From NCBI RefSeq assembly GCF_009796785.1, contig NZ_CP047026.1, positions 1,054,001 through 1,118,000 of the forward strand: DNA of 64,000 nt, given 5' to 3'. The translations under genes were made by a program, and so were the position numbers. Origin of the DNA: Polaribacter sp. L3A8 (GTDB lineage: Bacteria; Bacteroidota; Bacteroidia; Flavobacteriales; Flavobacteriaceae). Under the pieces are notes generated by a model. It was not told where the DNA came from. It did no database searches and saw nothing but the letters and a program-made list of their open reading frames with translations. This document shows, in pieces, positions 9,134 to 17,192 of this stretch (positions are counted from its first letter, which is position 1; each line of letters begins with the position of its first letter).

Positions 9134-9171
9134 ATTTTATTTTCTGTTGATTAACAATAAACAATTTTAAC

Positions 9172-9208
9172 AAAGCTAAATTATTAATACTAAAAGTAAT
9201 TTGGCTTT
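9172..9208. terminator. Hairpin terminator between convergent genes
   Basis: AAAGCTAAATTA pairs with TAATTTGGCTTT (one G-T pair) around a 13-base loop. Sits between the convergent LtaS-like and PAP2 genes, with short A/T ends. Confidence 0.45.
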
Positions 9209-9272
9209 ATTTAAAATAGTTTCAGAATTAAGAACTAACCTTAATTTTAATTTAAGAAAGTTATCTTTTAAC

Positions 9273-9848
9273 TTACTGGACAAACAGCTTTTTATCTACC
9301 TTCTTAAAAAAGAAGTAATAGATATTTGCAAAAGTAACTCCTACAATAATTCCTACAGAAATATCAATAGGAAAATGTACGCCTAAATACAACCTACTAT
9401 AAGCAAATACTAGTGGCCAAAATAAGATAAAGTAGATGTACTTGTATTTATCTCTTAAAAGCAGTACCACAAAGACAGAGAAAAAAGTAGATGTTGTTGC
9501 GTGACCAGACATAAAACTATAACTCTGAGGTTTAATTAGAGTTCTTAATAAGTGTTTTATTTCTGGGTCATTATTCGGACGTAAACGTTCTACCGAATTT
9601 TTTATAAGGTTTGTAAATTGGTCTGAAAAAGCTACCAATAAAATCATGGAAAGTATCATAACTCCACCACGTTTCCAACCAAAAGCCTTAATGGTTACAT
9701 AAAAAATAAAAATAAACAATGGGCTCCAATAAAGTTGATTGGTAATTACCAACCAAAGCGGATCCCATTGTTCACTTCCTAAACTGTTTAGAAAAACTAA
9801 TAAATTCTTATCTAAATGTATAATTTTTTCTAACAAATTATTTTCCAA
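9273..9848 (-). CDS. PAP2-family membrane phosphatase
   Basis: 191 residues, five to six membrane helices. The three PAP2 motifs are visible: KNSVERLRPNN (C1), SGHATT (C2) and SRLYLGVHFPID (C3), with the catalytic histidines in C2 and C3. Such enzymes dephosphorylate lipid phosphates such as undecaprenyl pyrophosphate or phosphatidylglycerophosphate at the outer face of the membrane. The start is a TTG that overlaps the last 11 bases of the cyclophilin/FKBP gene, so it is the last gene of the nrnA-gldI operon. Exact substrate unknown. Confidence 0.88.
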   Translation of the reverse strand: MENNLLEKIIHLDKNLLVFLNSLGSEQWDPLWLVITNQLYWSPLFIFIFYVTIKAFGWKRGGVMILSMILLVAFSDQFTNLIKNSVERLRPNNDPEIKHLLRTLIKPQSYSFMSGHATTSTFFSVFVVLLLRDKYKYIYFILFWPLVFAYSRLYLGVHFPIDISVGIIVGVTFANIYYFFFKKVDKKLFVQ

Positions 9849-11004
9849 TTTTTAAAACTTCTATTTCAAAAACTAAGTCTGATTTTGCAGGAAAAGGACC
9901 ATATTTTTCTTCTCCATACCCTAAATAGTAAGGTATAAATAAACGAACCTTTTCTCCTTCACGCATCGTTAAGACACCTTCTTTAAAACCAGCAATCATA
10001 GGTCTTTGAGCATCATCTAACTGACACACAAAAGGAGCTGCATTAGTATCTGAAGTAGATTGAATTTTTTTACCATCTGCCGTATACAATGTATAATTTA
10101 TAGACAATGGTTTATTATCAACTATTTTTTTACCAGAAGTTTTCTTTAATTTTAAAATTCGAAGTCCAGAAGATGTTTTTACAGCTTTGGCCTCATCCAT
10201 TTTGGATAAAAAAGCAGCTTTTTCAACTAAATAATTCGCATATCTAGCTTTTTCTAATTCTTCTTCTGCTTTTTTATGATCTTTTTCTGAATTTTCAAAT
10301 TTCACCAATTCAGCATCAAAAACATTTGCAGCATTAAAGTTATTGGCTTTAGCTCCTAGTTTAATAATCTTTACAGTTAAAATAGTATCTTTTTGTACAA
10401 TACTATTTACAACAGCCATTCTTGTAGAGTCTATTGCTTTTTTTAACTGTAAAGAATCTTTAATTTTACTTTTTAATTCTTTTAACTGAACAGAATTTAT
10501 AACAGTTTTACCAAATACGGTATGTTTACCATCTAAATGAGGTATTACTTTGTGTGTTATAAAAAACTGAGTGTTATTAGTGGTTGGTCCCGCATTTGCC
10601 ATAGAAAGAATACCTTTATCATTATGTCTGTACATTAAATTTCCATCTTCACTCTTTGGAAATTCATCACCAAAAACATAACCTGCATCTTTTCTACCAT
10701 TTGCCGTAAAGCCACCACCTTGAATTACAAAATTATCTACAACTCTATGAAAAATAATACCTTCATAAAAGTCTTTCCCTTTTAAAGAATCTACCAACTT
10801 ACTATTTGTTCCTTCTACAAGAGAAACAAAATTTGCAACTGTCATCGGTACGTCTTCTGCATATAATTCTACTAAAATTTCTCCTTTATTGGTTAAAATT
10901 TCAGCATAAACACCATCATTAAGTTCTTTGTACTTGACTGGCGTTGTTTTACATGCTGTTAATAAAACAACAAATGCAACTAAGTATATTAAATTCTTCA
11001 TCAA
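9838..11004 (-). CDS. Lipoprotein with cyclophilin and FKBP domains (dual peptidyl-prolyl isomerase)
   Basis: 388 residues. A lipoprotein signal ends at Cys18 (VVLLTACKTT), so the protein is tethered in the periplasm or outer membrane. Residues about 30-215 are a cyclophilin domain (IIFHRVVDNFVIQGGG, NTQFFITHK, HLDGKHTVFG); a charged linker follows; residues about 290-387 are an FKBP domain ending in LVFEIEVLKIGK. The two are unrelated proline isomerase folds, fused here. It lies 8 bases after another FKBP lipoprotein gene, itself next to gldI, and probably helps fold exported proteins. Confidence 0.93.
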   Translation of the reverse strand: MMKNLIYLVAFVVLLTACKTTPVKYKELNDGVYAEILTNKGEILVELYAEDVPMTVANFVSLVEGTNSKLVDSLKGKDFYEGIIFHRVVDNFVIQGGGFTANGRKDAGYVFGDEFPKSEDGNLMYRHNDKGILSMANAGPTTNNTQFFITHKVIPHLDGKHTVFGKTVINSVQLKELKSKIKDSLQLKKAIDSTRMAVVNSIVQKDTILTVKIIKLGAKANNFNAANVFDAELVKFENSEKDHKKAEEELEKARYANYLVEKAAFLSKMDEAKAVKTSSGLRILKLKKTSGKKIVDNKPLSINYTLYTADGKKIQSTSDTNAAPFVCQLDDAQRPMIAGFKEGVLTMREGEKVRLFIPYYLGYGEEKYGPFPAKSDLVFEIEVLKIGK

Positions 11005-11012
11005 TGGTATTA

Positions 11013-11738
11013 TTATTTAATTTCTAACAATTCTACTTCAAAAATTAATGTAGAAAATGGCTTAATATCTGCACCTTTTTCTTGTGCTCCATAAGCTAAT
11101 TCTTGAGGAATGAAGAATTTGTATTTAGAACCTACATTCATTAATTGTACACCTTCTGTCCAACCTTTAATAACTTGGTTTAAACCAAATTCTGCTGGCG
11201 TTCCTCTATCAACAGAGCTATCAAAAACTTTACCCTCTAAATTAGTACCATGATAATGAACTTTTACTTTAGCAGTTGGTCCTGCTGGTTTATCTCCTGT
11301 ACCTTCTTTTAAAATAATGTATTGTAAACCACTATCTGTAGTTACCACACCGTCTTTAGTTTTATTTTCTGCTAAAAAAGCTTCTCCTGCTATTTTGTTT
11401 TCTCCAAAATTAGCTTCTGCTGCTTTAGCTGCTTTTTCTTGCTGCTCTTTCATTTGCTCAGCTTGTTTCTTTTGAAAATAAGGGCTTATTACTTTCTGAA
11501 TATCTTTAATATCTATTAATAAATTAGTAGAATCTAAACCATTTTTAATTGCTTGTGTTAAAATATCTTGATTAACTTCTTTAAAACCTTGTTTTAATTG
11601 ACTAGACATTGTTAAACCAATAGCATAACTAACAGAATCTATTTCTGTTTCTAAAGATTTTACTTCTTTTACTTGATTTCCACAAGAAACCATAGATGCT
11701 ACAACTGCAATTGCTAAAATACTTTTTATTACTTTCAT
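11013..11738 (-). CDS. FKBP-type peptidyl-prolyl isomerase lipoprotein
   Basis: 241 residues. Lipoprotein signal with Cys19 (ASMVSCGN), an FkpA/Mip-like helical dimerisation region (about 25-110, with SYAIGLTMSSQL) and a C-terminal FKBP domain (about 140-240, VKVHYHGTNLEGKVFDSS and FIPQELAYGAQ). Likely a periplasmic folding chaperone and isomerase. It is separated by 2 bases from gldI and by 8 from the fusion protein, inside one operon. Confidence 0.93.
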   Translation of the reverse strand: MKVIKSILAIAVVASMVSCGNQVKEVKSLETEIDSVSYAIGLTMSSQLKQGFKEVNQDILTQAIKNGLDSTNLLIDIKDIQKVISPYFQKKQAEQMKEQQEKAAKAAEANFGENKIAGEAFLAENKTKDGVVTTDSGLQYIILKEGTGDKPAGPTAKVKVHYHGTNLEGKVFDSSVDRGTPAEFGLNQVIKGWTEGVQLMNVGSKYKFFIPQELAYGAQEKGADIKPFSTLIFEVELLEIK

Positions 11739-11740
11739 TT

Positions 11741-12277
11741 TTAATTATTTATATTGATTAATGTTACTGTACTTTTTATTGATTGATTAATTTCTATCCT
11801 ATTACCATCACCAGAAAGACCAAAAGCATTATATGATGGAATGACAAATGTAATGGTTTCTCCAATTTTCATCAACTTTATTCCTGATTGAAGGGCAGAA
11901 ATAAAATCTTCTTTATCTACTTTATAGTCTTTTATGCCTAATTCTTTTTTACTATAAATTACAGTTCCTTGTAAATCAGTAATATTATATGCTATAGTTA
12001 CTGTATTTCCTGCTTTAGGAGTTGGTGTATTTTCTTCTATTTTATTAACATAAGTGTACCAAAATCCGTTAGGAGAAACTTTATAAGTGTTTGTAGAATC
12101 TTTTCTAATTGCCGATAAAATTTTTTCTTCTTCAATTTTATTCAACCTAATAGATTGATTGATCGTTTCTTTTAAAATAGTGGTAGAAGGTTTCACCATA
12201 ATAGGCCTTCTTGGTGCTGCCTTTTTAGAGCAACCAAAACACAAAAGAACAATACATATTAAAAAATTAATTTTCAT
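11741..12277 (-). CDS. gldI: Gliding motility lipoprotein GldI (FKBP-type)
   Basis: 178 residues with a lipoprotein signal ending at Cys16 (LLCFGCSKKAAPRRP) and an FKBP-like domain at about 85-178 (ITFVIPSYNAFGLSGDG). GldI is one of the Gld lipoproteins of the Bacteroidota gliding apparatus; in Flavobacterium it is needed for gliding and is thought to fold components of the motor or T9SS. Its start overlaps the end of nrnA by 11 bases. Presence supports a T9SS/gliding organism, in line with the T9SS cargo genes later in the window. The symbol rests on size, lipobox and context. Confidence 0.85.
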   Translation of the reverse strand: MKINFLICIVLLCFGCSKKAAPRRPIMVKPSTTILKETINQSIRLNKIEEEKILSAIRKDSTNTYKVSPNGFWYTYVNKIEENTPTPKAGNTVTIAYNITDLQGTVIYSKKELGIKDYKVDKEDFISALQSGIKLMKIGETITFVIPSYNAFGLSGDGNRIEINQSIKSTVTLININN

Positions 12278-13295
12278 AAGAAGCTTCTAATTCTTTTTGA
12301 TATTCTGGTAATAAAGTAACAAACTTAGTTACTGTTTCTTCTATTGATACATCAGATTTTCCTCCTGCAGCATTGTCATGCCCTCCTCCAGAAAAATGTT
12401 TTCTAGAAAACTGATTTACAGAAAAATTTCCTTTAGATCTAAAAGAAATTTTTACAACTCCTTGATCGTTATCTTCTATAAAAATAGCCGCAAAAATGAT
12501 TCCTTTTAAAGAAAGCGCATAATTAACAACCCCCTCTGTATCTCCTTTTTGAAAATCGAAACGCTTTTTGTCTTCAGAAGTTAAAGTAATGTATGCTGTT
12601 TTATAGGTCGGTAAAATTTGTAAATTACTTAATCCTTGTCCTAATAATAATAACCTGTTATAAGAATTAGTATCATACACTTTATTGTGTATTTTATCAT
12701 TTTCTGCTCCTTTATCAATTAAAGAAGCTATAATTCTATGCGTAGTACTTGTGGTAGATCTAAAACGAAAAGAACCTGTATCTGTCATAATACCTGTATA
12801 TAAACAAGTAGCAATATCTGCATCAATTAAATCTAAATCATTATTTAATTCTATAAATTGATACACCATTTGACATGTAGAACAAATAGTAACATCAGAA
12901 TACATGTATTTTACATCATCTGGTTGTTGATGATGGTCTATCATTGCAAAGTCGTTTGGGTATTTTTCTAACGTTTTTTGCATGTCAGAACCTACTCTAT
13001 GCAATGCATTAAAATCTAATAAAAAGATGATGTCTGATGCATTTATTGCTTTTTGAGACTGGCTATTTTGCCAATCGAAGCGATACGTTGTATCTGAGCC
13101 TGGTAACCAATGTAAAAATTCTGGATATTCATTAGGCACAACAACAGTTGCATTGTGTCCTTTTTTATCTAAATAATGTTTTAATGCCAAGGTAGACCCC
13201 ATAGCATCACCATCTGGGTTTCTATGCCCTACGATTACAATATTTCTTGATTGATCAAGAAAACTTATTAAGCTTTCAAATCCTTTTAAAATCAT
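12267..13295 (-). CDS. nrnA: DHH-family oligoribonuclease / pAp phosphatase
   Basis: 342 residues. DHH domain motifs are HRNPDGDAMGS (residues 24-34) and IDHHQQPDD (DHH at 120-122); the DHHA1 substrate-binding domain has SGGGHDNAAGG near residue 315. Family members remove nucleotides from very short RNAs and dephosphorylate 3'-phosphoadenosine 5'-phosphate. It is the first gene of the minus-strand operon nrnA-gldI-FKBP-cyclophilin/FKBP-PAP2, an arrangement linking cytoplasmic RNA turnover with exported foldases only by cotranscription. Confidence 0.93.
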   Translation of the reverse strand: MILKGFESLISFLDQSRNIVIVGHRNPDGDAMGSTLALKHYLDKKGHNATVVVPNEYPEFLHWLPGSDTTYRFDWQNSQSQKAINASDIIFLLDFNALHRVGSDMQKTLEKYPNDFAMIDHHQQPDDVKYMYSDVTICSTCQMVYQFIELNNDLDLIDADIATCLYTGIMTDTGSFRFRSTTSTTHRIIASLIDKGAENDKIHNKVYDTNSYNRLLLLGQGLSNLQILPTYKTAYITLTSEDKKRFDFQKGDTEGVVNYALSLKGIIFAAIFIEDNDQGVVKISFRSKGNFSVNQFSRKHFSGGGHDNAAGGKSDVSIEETVTKFVTLLPEYQKELEASYEN

Positions 13296-13649
13296 AAGTG
13301 GCGAATATACAATTTAATAGCATTTTTCAAAATAAATTTTATCTTACATTTATGTTAAACTTAAACAAATTAATCTTCAAAATCCTCATACAAACAAACT
13401 ATCTTAAAGCTGTTATTATTCTAATTTATTGTTCGCTTATAAAAGACATCAACCTAAAAAAGGCTTTTAGGATAAGAAATTAAAAAGAACATGTACGATT
13501 TATTTATTTTTGGTTGTGATAAATTTTATTTCCCATAAAATAGGGTGAAATAAAAAAAGAATAAGAAACAACAAGAATTGTTACAATTCTAACCTTAACT
13601 TGTGGTTTACATTAAAAAATGTACTTTTGCCAAAATTTTAAAAAATAAA
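13296..13649. other. Gap between divergent nrnA and ndk
   Basis: About 350 bases, very AT-rich. It holds the ndk promoter at its right end. A 61-codon open frame inside has no coding character. Nothing else recognised. Confidence 0.5.
13600..13629 (+). promoter_or_regulatory. Promoter of ndk: TTG, 19 bases, TACTTTTG
   Basis: A -33 type TTG (13600-13602) and an exact -7 box TACTTTTG (13622-13629) 19 bases apart, the usual Bacteroidota spacing. It lies 20 bases before the ATG at 13650 and rules out the upstream GTG at 13602 as start. Confidence 0.7.
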
Positions 13650-14069
13650 ATGGCAACAAACAGAACATTTACCATGCTTAAACCAGATGCTGTAGAAAAC
13701 GGACATACTGGCGCTATATTAGAAAAAATTAATGCTGCAGGATTTAGAATTGTAGCAGTTAAGAAAACTCAAATGACCAAAGCTGATGCTGAAACTTTTT
13801 ATGCAGTGCATAATGAGCGTCCGTTTTTTGGAGAATTAGTTGAGTTTATGACACGTGGACCAATTGTGGCTGCAATCTTAGAAAAAGAAAATGCTGTAGA
13901 AGATTTTAGAACTTTAATAGGTGCTACAAATCCTGCGGATGCTGCTGAAGGAACTATTAGAAAAATGTATGCTACTTCTATGGGAGAAAATGCAGTACAT
14001 GGTTCTGATTCTGATGAAAATGCAGAAATTGAAGGAAACTTTCACTTTTCTGGAAGAGAGCAGTTTTAA
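13650..14069 (+). CDS. ndk: Nucleoside diphosphate kinase
   Basis: 139 residues, the usual length. It transfers phosphate from ATP to other nucleoside diphosphates through a phosphohistidine. Seen: [10 protein letters not shown] near the N-terminus, and the active-site loop NAVHGSDS with His117. The ATG at 13650 was chosen over an in-frame GTG 48 bases upstream because of the promoter position and family length. Single-gene unit closed by a strong terminator. Confidence 0.97.
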   Translation: MATNRTFTMLKPDAVENGHTGAILEKINAAGFRIVAVKKTQMTKADAETFYAVHNERPFFGELVEFMTRGPIVAAILEKENAVEDFRTLIGATNPADAAEGTIRKMYATSMGENAVHGSDSDENAEIEGNFHFSGREQF

Positions 14070-14116
14070 TACGGAACAAGAATTTTAGTAATTCTTAGTC
14101 TAAGAATATATTTTGC

Positions 14117-14152
14117 AAAAACTCGTAACTTAATCGTTACGAGTTTTTTTTT
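14117..14152 (+). terminator. Intrinsic terminator of ndk
   Basis: A 13-bp perfect stem (AAAAACTCGTAAC / GTTACGAGTTTTT) with a 6-base loop and a long T run. Confidence 0.85.
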
Positions 14153-14159
14153 AATTATT

Positions 14160-14290
14160 TTTATAATGCAAACATTGTTGTATTACAAGAAATTGCGTTT
14201 AAAGTGAACGGCTATTTTCCTTAAGAAAATAGGAGTTTACAAAAAAGCGACTACTTTTAAATTTAATTAAATGTAGCTTTTTTTATATGG
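14160..14290. other. Non-coding stretch with two hairpins
   Basis: CTATTTTC/GAAAATAG (14212-14232) is followed by an imperfect AAAAAGCGACTAC.../GTAGCTTTTTT stem with a T run ending near 14285. No frame of note and no clear promoter. It could be a small RNA or debris at the edge of the accessory stretch. Confidence 0.2.
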
Positions 14291-14308
14291 TATTGTGCGA
14301 CGTACTTT

Positions 14309-14431
14309 TTACTTTAAAAATCCTTCACCTTTCAATTCATTCAATTCCTTTTCGTTAAAATGGTCTAAAATTAAATTCATTTTATCCTTATTCGCTTTTT
14401 TGTTATAAACCCAACCATATAATTTTCTCAT
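14309..14431 (-). CDS. Short frame, probably the displaced C-terminus of the helicase-associated-domain gene
   Basis: 40 codons from the ATG at 14431. It begins inside the end of the preceding gene in another frame. Its sequence (KLYGWVYNKKANKDKMNLIL) looks like the W-rich end of a helicase-associated repeat, and one base removed from the A9 tract at 14433-14441 joins it to the larger frame to give about 205 residues. I read it as the original C-terminus of that gene, not an independent gene; translation from its own ATG is still possible. Confidence 0.4.
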   Translation of the reverse strand: MRKLYGWVYNKKANKDKMNLILDHFNEKELNELKGEGFLK

Positions 14432-14927
14432 ATTTTTTTTTATAATCAAACCATTTTCCAGTTGGATTTAATTTTTCATTATATCTAAAATTTTTCCACT
14501 TTTTAATTTTATCAATTGTTGTTTCAGGTTTTTCCCATTTCCTGATGTCGCCAAATTTTATTTCCCAAACACTATTTAGTTTCTTTCTATTTTGTTCTTT
14601 TACTAATTCCTTTTTGGGTAAAATATAAGCATTGAATCTAGTAATATATTTCTGTTTATTCGGTTTTTTATCTGTTGAAAGTTGCAATGTAAACTTCTCT
14701 AAATAATCCTCAGGGTTTTTACTGTGCATTTTAAAATTGACTCCTAAGCTTTCAATTTTTCTAATTAATTCAAGATTTTGTTTTCTTTTAGCTGATACTA
14801 AAAAAGTTCCTAAATTTTTATTATTGTATTTAAAACGATGGTTTACTTGAATTTCAACATTTTCATTAATTGCATTTTCCAATAATACAAGCCATTCATT
14901 TTCCTTTTGTTTTCTTTTGGATTCCAT
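14403..14927 (-). CDS. Helicase-associated-domain-like protein, probably frameshifted near its end
   Basis: 174 residues, basic and tryptophan-rich. Residues about 10-65 match the pattern of the helicase-associated (HA) domain: W, then a LGTFL segment, a KRK stretch and a LGVNF end. HA domains usually sit after a helicase core, but none is present here. The stop at 14403 follows an A9 tract; deleting one A extends the protein in register with the short frame at 14309-14431. It opens the accessory stretch after ndk. Function unknown; DNA binding is a guess from the domain. Confidence 0.55.
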   Translation of the reverse strand: MESKRKQKENEWLVLLENAINENVEIQVNHRFKYNNKNLGTFLVSAKRKQNLELIRKIESLGVNFKMHSKNPEDYLEKFTLQLSTDKKPNKQKYITRFNAYILPKKELVKEQNRKKLNSVWEIKFGDIRKWEKPETTIDKIKKWKNFRYNEKLNPTGKWFDYKKKYEKIIWLGL

Positions 14928-14994
14928 TCTGGAAAGGTAAAGATTATTATATAATTAAATTTCGATTTTTTTGAGGCATTTACCACGTTTAACA

Positions 14995-15004
14995 CCCCCC
15001 CCCC
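14995..15004. repeat. C10 homopolymer tract
   Basis: Ten consecutive C in a strongly AT-rich, non-coding gap (14928-15138) between the HA-domain gene and the subtilisin cluster. Such a tract is prone to slippage and stands out in this genome. Confidence 0.8.
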
Positions 15005-15138
15005 TTAACAAACAACACTTTAAATACTTTTTGTTTACAAATAGAATATGATAAAGCTACATTAAGGCTGTAAAAAAGAGTGAAAAAAGCCTGAAGGACA
15101 GGTTTTTAGTTTTCGTATTAATATCTTCAAAAAAAGAA

Positions 15139-15336
15139 TCACACACTAAAATCGTTCTTTTCTTCTTCAAAACTTTCAAACTCTATAAAATCTGAGAGTT
15201 GTATTTCTTTTTCAGTTTTAAATTTTATTACTCGTAGTTTTGGGTAGTATTTTAAAATTGTTAAATCTCGTTCTATTAAAGACTTTTTTATTTTACCGTA
15301 TGTAATTTCTGATTTTAAGATTGCAAAGTAAATCAT
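15139..15336 (-). CDS. Small protein resembling a stand-alone subtilisin propeptide/inhibitor
   Basis: 65 residues, no signal peptide. It begins MIYFAILKS and has PKLRVIKFKTEKEI followed by an acidic FIEFESFEEEKN tail. The beta-alpha-beta-like pattern and the ending resemble inhibitor I9 propeptides, which fold subtilisins and block their active site. It starts 5 bases after the stop of a subtilisin gene on the same strand, so a regulator of that protease is the natural reading. This is inference from pattern and position; similarity is weak. Confidence 0.5.
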   Translation of the reverse strand: MIYFAILKSEITYGKIKKSLIERDLTILKYYPKLRVIKFKTEKEIQLSDFIEFESFEEEKNDFSV

Positions 15337-15341
15337 AACTA

Positions 15342-16598
15342 TTATAGTATCTGTATTAAACCATTTCCAATATCTCTATATTTTGAACTTGCAACTGGTT
15401 TTGCATAATTTTCCAAAATCTCCCAGATTTCTTTTGCAGACATAGTAGGAAATTTCTCCATATACAAAGCTGCCAAACCAGTAACATGAGGAGTAGCCAT
15501 ACTTGTTCCGTTCATCATTTTATAAGGTGTAGAATGACTTATCTTTTTAGGGTAGCTACTATAAACACCAACACCTGGGGCACAGACATTAATATTACCT
15601 CCATTTGCAGCATTGATTCCTCCATTAGAAAATGAAGCAATATTCATTTGACTATCAATTGCTGCAACAGCCATAAAAGAGTTAGAATTTGCAGGTGCAG
15701 AAACAGGTTTCGGTAATAAGGGTCTTTTGCTATCGTTTCCTGCAGCTGCAATAAGCAAACAATTTTGCTCTAAAGCTTTATTCCCTATAGATTCAAATAA
15801 AGGAGAAGGCATTTCATTAATACCTACAGGAGAAGCCAAAGAGAGAGAAACTACTTGAAATTTTTTAGCAATTGCCCAATCTATTGCATCAATAATTCCG
15901 GATGTAGTACCTTTTCCGTTTTTAGATAAAACTTTTCCAATTTTTAAATTACAATCTTTTGCAATTCCATAACGTTTGCCATTTTCTAGGCGCAAATTTC
16001 CGGCGGCAACACCAGTACAATGCGTACCGTGCCCAAAAGTATCTACATTCCAATCTTCACCTTCTACAAAAGATTTTCCTTCTATTTCTCTACCTAAAAA
16101 ATCTGGATGAGTAACATCAAAACCAGTGTCTAAAATACAAACATTTATACCTTTTCCAGAAAATTGTGTATGGTCTACTCCAATCGCTTTCAACCCCCAT
16201 TCATAACCTGTAAGTACTTTTTGTGGTAAAGATTTATTTAAAATAAAATCTTCTAATTCTGCTATTTTTACAGAGAAATCTTCTGCTTTTAATTTTAATT
16301 CTTTAAGCAATTCTAATTCTGTTGCTGGAAAAAAACTTCTTTCTTTCTCATAGTAAACAATGGGGCTTTTTTCGTTTTTAATGGAAGCATTTAGCTGATC
16401 TACATCTAAATTATCTACAACCATCACCCCTAAATTTTGATAAAGAACAGCATTTTTTTCATCAATAATATTAAAAGATCTATTGTCTTTAGATAATTCT
16501 TCGGAAGGGAAAAAACTGACAGAAAACTCTTTTTCTACTTTTTTTAATGTAGATTTATCTTGCTTATTAAGCATTACAATATATTTTTCTGTTGCCAT
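15342..16598 (-). CDS. S8 subtilisin-like serine protease without signal peptide
   Basis: 418 residues. The N-terminal ~90 residues resemble an I9 propeptide (MATEKYIVMLNKQDKSTLKK). The catalytic domain has the complete triad: Asp157 (NVCILDTGF), His190 (FGHGTHCTG) and Ser366 (NGTSMATPHV), with Asn288 (AAGNDS) for the oxyanion hole. There is no signal peptide, lipobox or T9SS tail, unlike the secreted S8 enzyme at 33837-35495, so it should act in the cytoplasm. It is fourth in a five-gene cluster and probably acts on, or is released by, its neighbours. Confidence 0.9.
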   Translation of the reverse strand: MATEKYIVMLNKQDKSTLKKVEKEFSVSFFPSEELSKDNRSFNIIDEKNAVLYQNLGVMVVDNLDVDQLNASIKNEKSPIVYYEKERSFFPATELELLKELKLKAEDFSVKIAELEDFILNKSLPQKVLTGYEWGLKAIGVDHTQFSGKGINVCILDTGFDVTHPDFLGREIEGKSFVEGEDWNVDTFGHGTHCTGVAAGNLRLENGKRYGIAKDCNLKIGKVLSKNGKGTTSGIIDAIDWAIAKKFQVVSLSLASPVGINEMPSPLFESIGNKALEQNCLLIAAAGNDSKRPLLPKPVSAPANSNSFMAVAAIDSQMNIASFSNGGINAANGGNINVCAPGVGVYSSYPKKISHSTPYKMMNGTSMATPHVTGLAALYMEKFPTMSAKEIWEILENYAKPVASSKYRDIGNGLIQIL

Positions 16599-16610
16599 TA
16601 TTTTTATTTT

Positions 16611-17192
16611 TTAAGTATTTATTTTTGCCAAATTCTTTTCAAACAAAAGATAAATATCCTCTGCAAGTAATGTCATTCTTAATTTTTTATTTATCCCTGC
16701 AATGCTTTCGTTTTGCTTAATAATCAGATTCCAATACACTTCAATTTTAGTAATGGTATTTAGTTCTGCTATTTTTGCATCATCCATAATATTGTTTTGA
16801 ATAAGCATCAAAATAAGATTAGAAACAAGTTCTTCTCCTTCTTCTAATTTCACTTTTTCTTTATTCATTAACTCCATCAATATTTCAAATATAGATTCTG
16901 TTGCACTAAAAGAAAAACCCCAATACATCTCTCTTCTTCCCGTTTGTATTTTCTCCATTTTAACAGGATTAAATCCTTTTTTTACAGTAAAAACAGAATT
17001 TACTATTTTCAGGATTTCAGATTCTACAGTTGTGTTTCCACTGGTTTGAAAATAAGACAAAAGCGTTTGGGTAAACTCGTCGAAACGACGTTCAAACTCA
17101 AAACTCCTATTTCCTAAAAGAGTCTGAATTTTATTGAAATCTTTTAAGAACCCCTGATAGATTTCTACTTTATGATGAATAAATTCTTGCAT
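16611..17192 (-). CDS. Unknown mainly helical protein of the DUF2589/subtilisin cluster
   Basis: 193 residues, no signal peptide or membrane helix. The sequence is rich in helix-forming, charged residues (KVKLEEGEELVSNLILMLIQ). I recognise no family or catalytic motif. Its ATG shares one base with the stop codon of the gene before it (TAATG), and the subtilisin follows after 12 bases, so translation is coupled in one operon. A structural or adaptor role in the cluster is possible but not shown. Confidence 0.75.
   Translation of the reverse strand: MQEFIHHKVEIYQGFLKDFNKIQTLLGNRSFEFERRFDEFTQTLLSYFQTSGNTTVESEILKIVNSVFTVKKGFNPVKMEKIQTGRREMYWGFSFSATESIFEILMELMNKEKVKLEEGEELVSNLILMLIQNNIMDDAKIAELNTITKIEVYWNLIIKQNESIAGINKKLRMTLLAEDIYLLFEKNLAKINT

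Noticed and set aside
9201..9386. 61-codon plus-strand frame after the LtaS-like gene
   Set aside because: It runs antisense into the end of the PAP2 gene, begins in a hairpin, and has no promoter or protein-like pattern.
13298..13483. 61-codon frame in the nrnA-ndk gap
   Set aside because: Low-complexity Ile/Leu/Asn/Lys composition expected from AT-rich DNA; no start signals.
13602..13649. GTG start for ndk at 13602
   Set aside because: It lies inside the promoter; the ATG at 13650 gives the standard 139-residue protein.
14928..15138. CDS in the gap holding the C10 tract
   Set aside because: No frame of useful length on either strand; only a weak hairpin near 15090-15105 and the homopolymer.
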